Counted from the first letter of the stretch, positions 44,672-56,925 are shown. The stretch is DNA of 64,000 nucleotides from Microplitis mediator (GCF_029852145.1 NC_079969.1:18967798-19031797), one strand, 5' to 3'. A program made the numbers and translations. The notes: generated from the sequence alone by a model not told the origin.

Positions 44672-46730
44672 TGTAACAGGGTACATTATGCACTTTGGTT
44701 AAAACTATAAATTTGAATTTGAATTGTATTCCCGCCGTTAACGGGCCAATGACCTCGTAAGTTGCAAGTTAGGGTTGCGACTTGTCACCGGGTGTCGCAT
44801 GATTGCTAAGGCGCGAACATTCGCCACTCCCCTAGTCTAAGTTTTCGGGAGTGAACCAGAATAGAGGGAATGATAATATAAAAAGGACTGCGGAACATGG
44901 AATCATCAGTTGAATTCTAGTTTTTGTTCAGACGACGACAACGGCAGGACACTAAATAAAATTAAGGTAATTATATACGCTTAAGTTTGCTTCACGTGGA
45001 ACGAAGCGATAGTTAATTAAAAAATAAAATTATTATCTGGTCCTTTGGCCGATAAATTTCAATTTTATAAATCTTGAAATCAATTACTTATACGTACTGT
45101 TCATTGACAGGTTAGAACAATTAAAATTATAATTATCGTGAGAGTGAATAAGAGAAGCCAGAGACGACACGAGATCGGCTAAATTCTATCTACCAAGGAA
45201 AATTACACCGACATCCAGGAAGCAGCCGAATTAACATCATCAGTTGCTGCAGTAAAGTTCTGGAGGTAAAATTATAATTTTAGTTTGGCCGGAATTTTAT
45301 TCCAATGGCCAAATTTAATTATAATTAATTTACTTGATATCTTTCCGTCGGTTAAATTATAATTATATTCGTATTGGAAGGCCGTTGGCCATTACAATTA
45401 CGCGTCTCGTGTTTCTCAAAAGTTGTCACGCCGTTTCGTTTGTTAAATTGTGTCTGTAACTCAAAATTATTTATTTCAGGTCCTTTGGCCGAAATAAAAT
45501 AATTTTCCGCGTGAAATATTAATCAACTAAATTATAAAATAAAGTCAATAAATTAATTGAGGCCGGAATTTATTCCAGTGGCTGAATTAATTCATAAATA
45601 AACTTTAATTTACTCGAATTCGTCAGTAAGATTCAAGACCGAGTAACGCCAACTCAATGGCCGAATTTCTAGTCAATTCATAACGTAATTCTAGTCGTGA
45701 TTTAATTATAAACTAATTTTAAGTTAATTAATTAAAATATCTAAATAAAATGAAGTCGTGAAAGGACGCTAGAGTTGTGAAATATTGTTATTGAGTAAAA
45801 TGAAAAGAAACGGATTATTTTATTGTGAAGTAAATTAATGTATAAAAATAGTGGGAAAATTATTAGTGGAAAATTATAAGGAAAAATTAATTAATTAATA
45901 CTTAATTTAAACAACAAATTAATTAATTAATATGTGTAAAATCAGTGAGTTAATTATAGATTAAGGAAGTGATAAATTGTAATCGGAATGAGTTAATGTG
46001 GGAAATTTTATATTGGAAATTTAGTTGAATTAGAGTCATAAAATTTTGGGTGAAAAAGATTGTGATGATATAAAAAGTACAAAAAGGAAAATAGACTTTT
46101 AAGTAGAATCAAGTAATGTTAATTGAAAGAAATTGTGTTTGTGATGTAAGTCCGGTGGACAAAATTATGAGTTAAGTTTAGGATATGTCCGGTGGACACT
46201 AGAATTAAGAAAATGCGGGTTAACGTCCTGTGGACGGTTTTTTAAAATTAGTAGAATTTAAGGAAAATAAGGTTTAACATCCGGTGGACGGTTTTTTAAT
46301 CAAGGTGTATTAAGGTTAAAGGTTTAACGTCCAGTGGACGGTTTTTTAAAGAGAGTGTGTGTGTGTCACGTCTGGGAGACGCTTAAAATACGTGTGTGTG
46401 TGGGAGTGTGGAAACGTCCAGGGGACGCAAATTTAGTTTGTCATAAGATTCCGTCCAGGAGACGAGGTAAAAATTAGTTTGTCATAAGAATTTAGTTTGT
46501 CATAAGAATTTAGTTTGTCATAAGGTTATAATTGTCATTAAGGGAAAATCAATAAAAGCAAGGTGCTTATAATAATTAAAATTGGAATTAAAGTTGTAAA
46601 TAAAATTTATTTCAGCCTGTTCATCATTCCTCTCCTCTCTCACAAAATTATAAAATTACCAACGACCCTGAGCATATAAAAAAATTACATTAACATCCGG
46701 TTCTGGAAGGCCGAGTCCATCTTCCAGTGG
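44672..46730 (+). other. LTR-like or transcript leader region with repeated hairpin motifs
   Basis: A core promoter near 44877-44910 is followed by ~1.8 kb without a long ORF. 45037-45660 repeats TTTGGCCG-type motifs, including TTGGCCGGAATTTTATTCC paired with AATGGCCAA. 46150-46460 has nine imperfect palindromes of the GTCCGGTGGAC type, then four ATTTAGTTTGTCATAAG units. The end has a perfect hairpin (CTGGAAG...CTTCCAG at 46704-46728) next to TGGCGCCC, which resembles a primer-binding site start. It may be a ~2-kb LTR; borders and TSD are not resolved. Confidence 0.45.
44877..44912 (+). promoter_or_regulatory. Arthropod-type core promoter (TATA + TCAGT initiator)
   Basis: TATAAAAAGG starts at 44877, and the initiator TCAGTT has its A at 44908, so the TATA lies at -31. 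This is the canonical spacing for insect Pol II promoters. A good splice donor (AAG|GTAA) lies at 44966. No clear downstream promoter element is seen. It could drive an LTR transcript or an unseen gene. Confidence 0.55.
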
Positions 46731-47393
46731 CGCCCTAATATTCGACTATAATACTTAGGTGCGACCAGACTTGGCAAGCTAATCACTCTGTCATACATGC
46801 ATATTTTGATTTTCCTGAAAATTTGTGACAAAAAACTACTATCTATTGCACAACTTTTCAGGTGGTTCCGGTTATGAGACTGGGAAATGAGTGAAATAAT
46901 ATTTTTGTCTTATTTTCTATCTAATAAGTGACTGTAAATCACGGATTTTTCGTTTTCTAACAGTTCTTCGCATTATTGGTTTCAAATAAACTTGTTTCTT
47001 ACTAGCTACTAACACTGGAATTTGGAGTTCCAATACAAGTAATCATGAAAAATATAATGTATTATTCAAGATGAAACTCGATTTCACACTGGGGGTGATG
47101 TCAGCCCTCGTCTATGGCTCGGGAGTCACCTTCTTTCTAATCTGAAATCGTCTTGTTTCATCCATTGTCACACAATATACTATTAATTAATATAAATAAT
47201 GTGATGAAAAAGATTTCAGTTACTTTTAAGTCAATGTGTTGAATTACAAATACATTTTTCAAAATATTAGGTGCTGGAATTGATTCGAAAAAAATTATGT
47301 ATTTGAAATTCTACTCTGAAAGTACATTAATCAATTTATCCCACACGAAAAAATATATATCCCAGCAAAATAGTGTATATCCGGCTTATATGT
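46731..47393. other. Spacer with a short dispersed hairpin repeat
   Basis: 47005-47180 is related to 23180-23345; both have a GATGAAAC...GTTTCATC inverted pair and a GGCTCGGG stretch. Otherwise no gene or repeat is recognised. Confidence 0.55.
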
Positions 47394-48940
47394 TTAGTTT
47401 TGTTTTTAAGGTCTACGGGGCCGGGAAAAATTTTTTCAACAAAACGAATTCATGGATCGCTTAGAAAATTTATTCAGCTACAATTTGTTTTTTTTTGTTT
47501 CTCTGTACGTCAATTTGCTGCTGAGATATCAGCCTTCAAATGGAAAAGGATCCTTTTGTCTTTGATTATTGATATCTCAGCAAATAATGGCCGCACAGTA
47601 ATTTGAAGGGCAGTTCAGGAAACTTGAATAAATTCCCGACAAGCTTCATTTTCGATTTTTTCAAAATAAATTTTTTTTCATCCTTGATATCCATTTGAAA
47701 AACCCTAAAAAATGGCCATTTTCTGGTTTTTTAGTCGACTCATCGCTCATATGCAAATATTGATAAAAAATATAATGTTGCCAGGTAATTTTACAGCCTA
47801 ATGTACCCTCAAAAACCCTAGAAATTTTCAGATTGATCCATTGAACCGTTTGTCCGGGCCAATTGCTCAAAGTTTTACAAAACAATTAAAGGAACAAGTT
47901 GTGTTCCTTAATTTGTGTAATCATTACCAAAATAAAAAAATCCCTTTTTCGCATTTTCTTTCATTTTTGCGTTAGTTATTCAGTAAATGTAAGGGAGAGA
48001 GAAAAAAAAAATTCTTCCGAAAAACGAGATATAACAAGAATTTTTTCACTTTTTTTTTTTTCGTTTTATTTACTTTTTTTTTCGTTTTTTGGAAAAAAAA
48101 TTTTTTTTTCTCTTTACCTTACAATTACTGAATAACTAACGCAAAAATGAAAGAAAATCCGAAAAAAGGATTTTTTTATTTTGGTAGTGATTACACAAAT
48201 TAAGGAACTAAACTTGTTCCTTTAATTGTTTTGTAAAACTTTGAGCAATCGGCCCGGACAAACGGTTCAATGGATCAATCTGAAAATTTCCAGGGTTTCT
48301 GAAGGTACATTAGGCTGTAAAATTACCTGGCAACATTATATTTTTTATCAATATTTGCATATTAGCGATGAGTCGACTAAAAAACCAGAAAATGGTCATT
48401 TTTTAAGGGTTTTTCAAATGGATATCAAGGATGAAAAAAAATTTTTTTTTGAAAATATCAAAAATGGAGCTTGTCGGGAATTAATTCAAGTTTCTTAAAC
48501 TGTCCTTCAAATTACTGTGCGGCCATTGTTTGCTGAGATATCAATAATCAAAGACAAAAGGATTCTTTTCCATTTGAAGGCTGATATCTCAGCAGCAAAT
48601 TGACATACAGGGAAACAATAAAAAGCTAATTGTAGCTGAATAAATTTTTTAAGCGAGCCACGAATTCGTTTTGTTGAAAAAATTTTTCCCGGCCCCGTAG
48701 ACCTTAAAAACAAAACCAAAAAATTAAAAAAAATTTTGTCTCGACCTTTTTCTCATGATTCTGCAAAAATCATGGCTCGAAATAATATTTTGCTGAAAGA
48801 TTTTTAAGCTAGAGATTTCAAGCTTCAATTTCCTTTTTTTGTTTTTTCGATACGATCATTTTTCACGAAAATACAGCCTTCCAAAAATCACGAAAAAAAT
48901 TCATAAAATTTTTTTGTTTCTTTAATTTTTCGGATAAATG
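47394..48940. mobile_element. Tc1/mariner-like foldback, left end truncated
   Basis: Same family as 60705-62486: shared GGTCTACGGGGCCGGGAAAAA and GAATTCATGGATCGCTTAG. The arms meet near 48050. The right end GGATAAATG is followed by TA at 48941-48942. The left end stops inside the arm, so the terminal ~200 bp are missing. Frames of 70-90 codons in mirrored positions are palindrome effects. Confidence 0.83.
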
Positions 48941-48951
48941 TATATATATAA

Positions 48952-49730
48952 TAGGGTATCCCAAAAAAAAAATATTTTTTTTTTTAACGTCTTATGAGCT
49001 CAAAAGATACTTCCTATTATAAAAAGAATCCTTAAAAAATTTCAGCCAGATATCTTTAAAATTGAACTATCACGAAGCGGGTCCCCTTTCTCATTTAAAA
49101 CACACGCGAAAATTTTTCATTCTAGTTTTTCAAAATTAAGACTAGAAAAAAAATTTTGCCTAGTATGATTTTATAGGTAATGAAATACTCTACAAAAAAG
49201 TGCTGATGCATTATGTACGTCAAACAAACTGGGAAAAAGTTACGGGGCTTCAAAAATCAACAAAAATTTAGTTTACTCAGTGTTAAATTTTTCTTTATTA
49301 CTTTTCATTTTTATTGCATCAAAAATTTTTTTTTCAAATTTTGACGACCGTACTCTTGTAGGAAATTTAATTTCCTACAAACAATATAATATCATATATA
49401 CGTCAAATGGATGAGAAAAAAGTTACAGGGCTTTAAATGTTAACGAAAAATGAAGTTCACTTTCCATTGACATTTTAGTTCAAAAAATTAATATTTTTTA
49501 AACTTCACTAGGCGAAATTTAAAAAAAAATTTTTTCATAGTCTTAATAGCGAAAAACTAGAATAAAAATTTTCGCGTGTGTTTCAAATGGAAAAGGGAAT
49601 CCCCCTTCGCGATAGCTTAATTTTAAAGACATCTGGCTGAAATTTAGTGAAGATTCTTATTATGATATGAAGTAACTTTTGAGCCCATAAGACGTTAAAA
49701 AAACAAAATGTTTTTTTTTGGGACACCCTA
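48952..49730. mobile_element. hAT-like foldback, TAGGGTATCCC ends
   Basis: The ends are TAGGGTATCCC and GGGACACCCTA, with arms of ~390 bp meeting near 49340. Flanks are ATATATAA on the left and ATATATAT on the right (7 of 8 match). There is no transposase. It abuts the next element with only 8 bp between. Confidence 0.82.
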
Positions 49731-49738
49731 ATATATAT

Positions 49739-51275
49739 TAGGGTGTGCCAAAAAAAATCGAATTTTATTTTTTTTAACTATCACCCCAAATTATCATTGG
49801 ATATATCCAAATAAAAATTATGTCCAAAGGACAGCTCTTAATTTCAATTTTAAGAGATCCTCTATGGAACTTTAAGATTTCCCATTTAAATAACATGGGA
49901 AAAAAGTTTATTAACAGTATTTTCTCCTGCAAGCTGGGAAGAAATTTTTTTTTGATAAAATGAATGCATAGATCTTTTTAAGCATTAAGTTTTCGACAAA
50001 AATTTTATTGAGTCGAATGTCAATCGTCAATATTTGAGTTTCTACAGATCTTTAAAATTTTAATTTTCTAAAATTTCGCGTTTTCTGCATTTTGCAGTTA
50101 AGCTATTAGAGATAGATCAAAACGTTGAACGGCGATTTTATAGTTCGTTTGATGATCTATCAAAAAGTCCTCATTGATTTTTTCATATTATTAACAACAA
50201 CAAACACAACAAACAAACAAAAATATATATTCTGGCCGAAAAATAACTGAAAACAGGTCAATTCAACTGTCGGCCAAATATCAGCCAAATTTCGGCCTGT
50301 TTTCGGTCAAAGATTCTTACTTGTGATGATTTTATTGAAAAAAAAAAATAGGCTTTTTTTGGCCGAAAAAAGCCGATTCAGTTGTCGGCCAAATATCGGC
50401 CAATTTTCGGCCTCTTTAAGAGGAATAAAAATTTTTCGGCCTGTTTACGACTGATTGTCGGTCTATTTAATAACATTAAAAAATTTTTGGCGTGTTTTCG
50501 GTCAACTTTCGGCCTCTTTCAATAAAATTTTAGAATTTCGGCGTGATTTCGGCCAAATTAAGCTGTTTCGGCGAAATATTTTCACCTCGGTACTTTATAT
50601 TTGTTATTTAAATTTTATATCTATCATTAATATATTACATAGCATAGGTGAAAAATCATAAAAATAAGAACTAGCTGGTTCTGTAACTTTCACCTATACA
50701 CCTTCGTTGCAAATTTGACACACTAAAAAATTTGTACGAAATTTTTTTGTTCTATCATCAATAGTTCAATTGATAAAAGCGAAAAATTAGAGAAAGGAAA
50801 TTTTGTGAGACTGTCACTTTGTTGTTGTTAATAATATGAAAAATTCAATGAGAACTTTTTGATAGGGCATCAAACGAACTACAAAATCGCCGTTTAACTT
50901 TTTGATCTATCTCCAATAGCTTAGCTGCAAAATGCAGAAAACGCGAAATTTTAGAGAATATAAATTTCAAAGATCCATAGAAACTCAAATATCGACAATT
51001 GACATTTGACTCAATAAAATTTTTTGTCAAAAACTTAATGCTAAAAAATATCTATGCATTCATTTCATCGAAAAAAAATTTCTTTCCAGCTTGCAGGAGA
51101 AATTACTGTTAAAAAACTATTTTCCCATGTTTTTTAAATAGGAAATCTTAAAGTTTCATGGAGGACCTCTTAAAATTGAAATTAAGAGCTGTCCTTTAGA
51201 CAGAATTTTTAATTGGACATATTTAATGATATTTTGGGGTGAGAGTAAAAAAAAATCGATTTTTTTTGGCACATC

Positions 51276-51278
<3 letters not shown>
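49739..51278. mobile_element. hAT-like foldback, TAGGGTGTGCC ends, TSD ATATATAT
   Basis: The ends are TAGGGTGTGCC and GGCACATCCTA, with ATATATAT directly on both sides (49731-49738; 51279-51286, at the start of an AT tract). Arms of ~465 bp enclose a ~610-bp core (about 50206-50817) rich in repeated TTTCGGCC and TCGGCCAAATATCGGCC motifs. No transposase is present. Confidence 0.82.

Positions 51279-51366
<88 letters not shown>
51279..51366. repeat. (AT)n microsatellite
   Basis: A perfect AT tract at the right border of the preceding foldback; it may have grown from the ATATATAT target site. Confidence 0.97.
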
Positions 51367-51369
<3 letters not shown>

Positions 51370-52020
51370 ATGATTACAAATATTGTGGGTAAAATTATTT
51401 AAGTCTACTTGTCCCCAAAAATAAAGCTTACGTTGATGTAACCAAGAGATGTACCCTTTCAGTGATAAAAAGTGTGTAGAGACAAAAATAATAGAAATGC
51501 ATTAAGAGAATCGGGAAATACTCGATATAAGAGTATAATAACTTTTATATCTGTTTGTGACATATTCACAAGATTCTTTATTCTTTGTTCCATATACTTC
51601 TTTATTTCATTTTTCTCTCCTTATTTTATAAAAATAATACTATGACATCATACGAGAAAAATAGATTTTTCGCGATTTAATAGGTCTTGGCTATCTGCTC
51701 AAAAAGATTTTCTGTCGTCGGCAGATGATCCATTGGAATGAAGCCTGGATGATTGTGAATAATACTTGATACTTTCAAATTAGTTTACGTTTTGTCACAT
51801 AAATATTCTATTAGTCAATAATAAAAATTACAATAGTTGATAAACGTACAAAAATTATTTGTTCTTAATATCATATTATTAATTAATTATGAAGACTTTA
51901 TTATCTATATATTGGGGAGGGCTGGAAACGGCCTGAGCAAATAAAGTACATCCTTGAAAAACACAGTTTGTTTTTATCATTAATACAGTAAATCTCTTGC
52001 ACCTCAACGAGGAAAGTACA
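51367..52020. other. AT-rich stretch, nothing recognised
   Basis: No ORF over 60 codons and no repeat structure seen. Confidence 0.5.
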
Positions 52021-52640
52021 ACGAGCGCAGGCTTAGCCCAAGTATGTAGAACCTTGGGCCAAGCTTGTAAACCAGCCTTGGCCCAGCCATGGTAGGAATC
52101 TGGAATGATAACACGGGGCTAGCCCTAGTTGCTAGACCTGGCCCAGGCTTCGCTGCCAGACCTGGCCTATGCATCGAGGAAACGAATAATTTAATTTAAA
52201 AAAATCTGGGCATCGGTTGGCCCTGCAGGCCAGCCCCTAAACTCCCTGCTGTTTTCCAGCTCTAAGAGCTCGAAAACATTAGTATAAATACATTTTCGAG
52301 CTCTTCGAGTCCTTCTGATTGCTGGGTCTGAACGGTAGCTACTGGTTGAATCTACTAATGTTGAACTGATACTTCTATATGATCTACTTATTAAACCATA
52401 GCCAAACTTGGGTAATCCTACCTTGGCCCGAGTCTGGGTTGTTGTTGGACGGCCAAGGCAGGGGCACCCAGTCTTGGCCCAAGCCCGGGTAATCATGGTA
52501 ACGGCCAGGACTAAGTGCCCAATCTTGAGCCAAGCGTGGGCCAATATAGGTGTGCCAAAGCTAGGTTCTCCAGTGCTGGGCCAAGTAGGGCCTTGTCATT
52601 CAACTCTGGCAGCTTCTGCATGGGACAACTTGGATGCGAA
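52021..52640. repeat. Degenerate TTGGCCCAAGC-type repeats
   Basis: Many loosely spaced copies of CTTGGCCCAAG/GGCCAGG-like motifs, many of them self-complementary, raise the GC content here. They open frames on both strands (88-117 codons) without a recognised motif. A 3' fragment of repeat family D is embedded at 52197-52310. Confidence 0.6.
52197..52310 (-). repeat. Repeat family D, 3' fragment
   Basis: The reverse complement matches the last ~115 bp of 17490-18292 and 59228-63118 (GAGCTCGAAAAT, CAGC-GGGA, GGCTGGC and GGGTCAACTGAC equivalents). Confidence 0.7.
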
Positions 52641-53053
52641 GCGAAGAGTTGAGATCCTACCTGTACGAAAGTAACATACATAGTTAAAATATATGTAATA
52701 ACATATGATAAATATCAGAAAATAAATATGGCCAAATTAACTACATATTTTCTGATATATTTTTTTTTTATATTCAAAAATATAATACTCATCACATACG
52801 AGTCCGAATATGTTTAGCATATATAAAATATATATGTCAATCATATACAAAAAATATATTTTTGTCATATATTAAATGATATATTCTTGTCATGCTCATA
52901 TGTAAAAATAAATGTTTATATTGTGTATGGAAAAAAAAAACTTTCTTATTCGTGTGACTAACTCCAATGAAATTAGATCTAAATGTTAATTTACTCTTTA
53001 GATTGCAGTTAAAATTTTCAAAATTAGTTAATTTGATGCGAATATATATACCC
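52641..53053. other. AT-rich spacer
   Basis: ATATAT-rich with repeated ATATATTTTT-like words. No gene is recognised. Confidence 0.5.
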
Positions 53054-53794
53054 TAGAGTGATTCCAAAAATACCAAATTTTTTTTTTTCTCGGACACAGG
53101 TTCAAAAGTTTCATTTAGATAAAAAAAGACGCCTGTAAAAATTGAAGCTCTTGATATTAACATTAAAAGGTTCCTCATCGCACTTTTCTATTTTCCATAA
53201 GAATAACATGGAAAAAATTTTTTTTACTTCTTCTGATTTTTATAAGTAGCTAACGATGCGTCATAGAAATATTAAAAAAAAATAGTCTTTTGATCGATTT
53301 TAAAAGCTTGACATTAAAATAAAAATAACTAAAAAACAATGCGGAATTCGAAAAAACTTTATAAGGAATAACTTCTAGGGAATAAAATTGTCTACAAAAA
53401 AGGTCTCATGATATTTTGTATAGGTCTGATAGTTTCGCCGGAAAAGTAAGAAAATCTCAAAATTTAATATGAATTCGACTCCAAGCTCAAATAACTTTTG
53501 AACAAATAGATTCCTCAAAAAATGATAAGAATCTTTTTTTGTAGAGCATTCAATTCCCTACAAAAAATGCCTGCCAATTATTCCTATGATGCATCGTTAG
53601 CTACTTATAAAAATCAGACGTAAAAAAAATTTTTTCCATGTTATTCTTATGGAAAATAGAAAAGTGCGATGAGGAACTTCTTAATGTTAATATTAAGAAC
53701 TCTAATTCTCACAGGCGTCTTCTTTTATCTAAATGAAACTTTTGAACCTGTTTCCGAGAAAACAAAAAAATTTGTTATTTTTTGGATCACTCTA
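53054..53794. mobile_element. hAT-like foldback, TSD ATATACCC
   Basis: The ends are TAGAGTGATTCC and GGATCACTCTA. Exact 8-bp duplications ATATACCC lie at 53046-53053 and 53795-53802. Arms of ~365 bp meet near 53430. There is no transposase. It belongs to the same general group as 3124, 48952, 49739 and 59393. Confidence 0.9.
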
Positions 53795-53919
53795 ATATAC
53801 CCATATACATATACATACACCGAATAAAATATATGCTTTAATATAACAAAGAAAATATATGGTACCATACCTAATATAAATTATACTCTCATATAATATA
53901 AATTATACACTCATGCCAT

Positions 53920-54690
53920 GAATTAAAGGAACAGAAAAATTTTATAAATTTTTTGGTGATTTTCGCAAGGTTGTAACTTCGGGAAAAATAATCGTATCGA
54001 AAAAGAAAAAGAAGCATGTTGTAGCTTGAAATCTCTAGTTTCGACGCATTTTCATCAAATTTTTTTTGGAAATTCAGCCATTGCGCAAACATGAGAAATA
54101 CCGCGAGACAAAAATTTTCTAAATTTTTTCTTTTCTTTGAGAGTCCACGGACTGCAAAAAAAATTTTTTCAGCTAAACCAATGAATACGTCGGTTAGCAA
54201 ATTTCAGCATTGATTTGCATTTTTTTTTGAGATTCGTACAACAACTTGTCGCTGAGATATCAGCCTTCAAACGAAAAATGATCCTTCTAAGTTTGATCAT
54301 CGATATTTTAGGTTCTAATGATCGCACAGTAAATTAAAGGGCGGCGTTAAAAATTTGAATAAATTCCCCACAAGACCCTTTCATCATTTCTTAAAAAGAA
54401 ATAATTTTTTTATTTTTAACATCCATTAAAAGAAAGTACAAAAAAATGACTTTTTTTGGTTTTTTAGTAAATCAACCGCTATTCTGCAAATATCGATTAA
54501 AAAAATAATGTCGCCAGGGAATTTTTTAGTTTAATGTACTCTCAATAACCCTGCAAATTTTTAAATTGATCCATCGAGCCGTTTTTCGGGGTGGATTGAT
54601 CAAAGTTTTGCAAAACAATGAAAAGAACAAGTTTTGTTCTTTGTATTTGACTCCTTATCAGCAATTAAAAAAAAATTAGAAACGCATTTT
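53920..54690. mobile_element. Diverged single arm of the 60705-62486 family
   Basis: Colinear, with many substitutions, to the left arm of 60705-62486 (GAAATCTCTAGTTT, CGCTGAGATATCAGCCTTCAAA, GTTTTGCAAAACAAT). The complementary arm is absent, so this is a solo arm or an old deletion. Confidence 0.65.
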
Positions 54691-54717
54691 TTTTTAGGGT
54701 CAGTGACCATTCAATAA

Positions 54718-55682
54718 CAATTAGCCTGTTTTCTCTGAAGATTTAAAAAATATCCGCCAGAGGCAGTAGTAGTGGGGGGGGGGCATATGATTTGAATTCT
54801 CTATTGACAGTAACGTTAAACGCATGTATAATTATTAAAATAAATAAATTAATAAAGCGAATAAAAAATACTAAAAACTAAATTATCATGCCGACCGACC
54901 ATTGTGCATTCGCGAATTGCACTTCTGACAGTCGATACAAGCTGGATGTTATAAAATTTGTGATGTTTATAAAACATCAAGTTGACACAAAAAACTGTTT
55001 GGAGTGGTAATACGTAAAGGTCCAAAGCTTGTCAGTGCTACTAATAATTAATGTATTAAAATAAATAGTATTTCAAGTGCTAATAACTATGAAGAAGCTC
55101 AGTCAAAATTTAATTTTATCTCTGAGTGTACAGATAATAATAATTACAGAATTTAAGTCCTCTTTAACACATCTCTGCTTTTTTTTACAATCTTCGGGAA
55201 TCTAAAAAAATATTTTCAATTAATAAAACCACATGATTGACATTTAGAGTATAACCTCATAAAGTAACTAACCTTTGATTCAGTCTTTGATAACGGATTT
55301 GGATTTCTTGTTGTTGGACCATTTGGGGTTATGAAATGTTTAGCTAGTACATATATAAATATGTTTCTTTATTTTTTCAATTGTTGAATCGGTTCTTCGC
55401 GATAAATGAATCCACTCCAAACAGTTTTTCGTGTCAACCTTGAGGTTTTATAACATCCAGCTTGTATCGACTGTCAGAAGTGCAATTCGCGAATGCACAA
55501 TGGTTGGTCGGCATGATAATTTAGTTTTTAGTATTTTTTATTCACTTTATTAATTTATTTATTTTAATAATTAGACATGCGTTTAACGTTACTGTCAACA
55601 GAGAATTCAAATCATATGCCCCCCCCACTACTACTGCCTCTGGCGGATATTTTTTAAATCTTCAGAGAAAACAGGCTAATTG
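54718..55682. mobile_element. TIR element carrying a THAP-like reading start in both arms
   Basis: The ends are CAATTAGCCTGTTTTC and its complement, with arms of ~290 bp. In the left arm an ATG at 54887 opens a frame MPTDHCAFANCTSDSRYKLD. The right arm carries the mirrored, nearly identical start on the - strand. The Cys-x4-Cys just after the N-terminal Met resembles the start of a THAP zinc finger, as in P-element and THAP9-type transposases. The later Cys and His of THAP are not seen, so this is a short remnant. A G10 run occurs at 54773-54783. No TSD is clear. Confidence 0.7.
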
Positions 55683-56640
55683 AATTACTCACGTAATTAT
55701 AAACTCAGTAAAAGTCTATTTTATAATAAAATTGTATTTTTCCGGAACATTCGAGTACATGCTACGATACTAACGTGATCAGTCGATCTCTAATTTACAA
55801 AGAAATATAAATGTCACGCACTATATTCGTTAATTGTGGGTCATTTTGATAGCAGTGCTTTCTGATAAGGATAGTGAGTAAGTCAAAAAATGAAATTGAG
55901 ATATCTCTTTAGTGTACAATAAAAAACATCTTACATCGGATATTCTTGAGCATGTCTATCATGTATTTCATTTATATTAGGGCTGTAGTACTACAAGTAG
56001 CGGTCGAGAATTAAAGGCGCTCATGTCGGTAGATGACGAATATTTTCTCATTCATTATAGCCAACATAAATACTAAAGTATAAGAAAGATAAAGTGGACT
56101 GTCGGAGTGTTACGACTCTGAAAAACAAGACAGAAAACAAGGATCGCTCTCATTGGAGCTGTTGTAGTGTCATCTAATATAGAGTAAGGGGAAAAATCCA
56201 ACGAAACAAATGGTAGTTGGAAAAGTTTTGTTCATAGTCGGTACATGCCCCAAACGACGCGTTCCAGTCACTAATTCTCTCATTAATTATTAAAAGACCA
56301 ATACTGATGGCTTCATTTTTTTTGGAATTTTTTTTTTTTGTCGCTTTGTTGGGTCCCAGAAACAATAGCTAACAGTATATTTTCTTAGACACAGAATCAT
56401 CGCACATATTTGTTTTTATGGCTGCGTTTCTGATATGACGATATAGATGACGACACACGAGATACATGACAAGACAAGGTACAGCAAACAAGAGAAACAG
56501 ACATGTTTCCGGAGAAAAATGGATGAGGATTGGGCCAAGACTGGCCACTTATCCTTAAGCACCGGCCGAGAATCAGAAAATATCGTTGGACTAAGACTGG
56601 ATGAGCATCGGATGTTAACGCCATGCTGATATAGGCGATT
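55683..56640. other. Unrecognised stretch
   Basis: No gene is seen; the 63-110-codon frames lack motifs. GC rises slightly at 56400-56640. Confidence 0.45.
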
Positions 56641-56870
56641 GACCATCGGCCAAGCATAGTATACGATTCACAGCCAAGCATAGTATACGATTCACGGCCA
56701 ATCATAGTATACGATTTACAGCCAAGCATAAAAACTGGACATCAGCCAAGCATAGTATCCAAGTTCCGGCCAAGCATAACAACTGGAGATCGATCAAGCG
56801 TAATAACCAGAACTCAGCCGAACATAGTAACTAAGTATTGGCTATACGTAGTGGCGAGTGCTAACCAAGC
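56641..56870. repeat. ~28-bp minisatellite (GGCCAAGCATAGTATACGA)
   Basis: About eight degenerate tandem units with core GCCAAGCATAGTATACGATT and related GCCAAGCATA variants. Frames opened across them have repeated SYTMLG-like residues and are not genes. Confidence 0.8.
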
Positions 56871-56925
56871 ACTAATTGAAAATTTCGGAATCTAAAACCA
56901 TTGATGACACACTATCCCGGGAAAA

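Noticed and set aside
47661..48498. A gene family of ~74-90 residues (mirrored at 61145-61417 and 61774-62046)
   Set aside because: The frames sit in complementary arms of foldback elements, and similarity follows from the inverted repeat and family relationship. No start context, motif or codon bias supports coding.
52191..52674. Overlapping frames of 88 and 117 codons
   Set aside because: They run through degenerate GGCCAAG repeats and a fragment of repeat family D, with no recognised domain.
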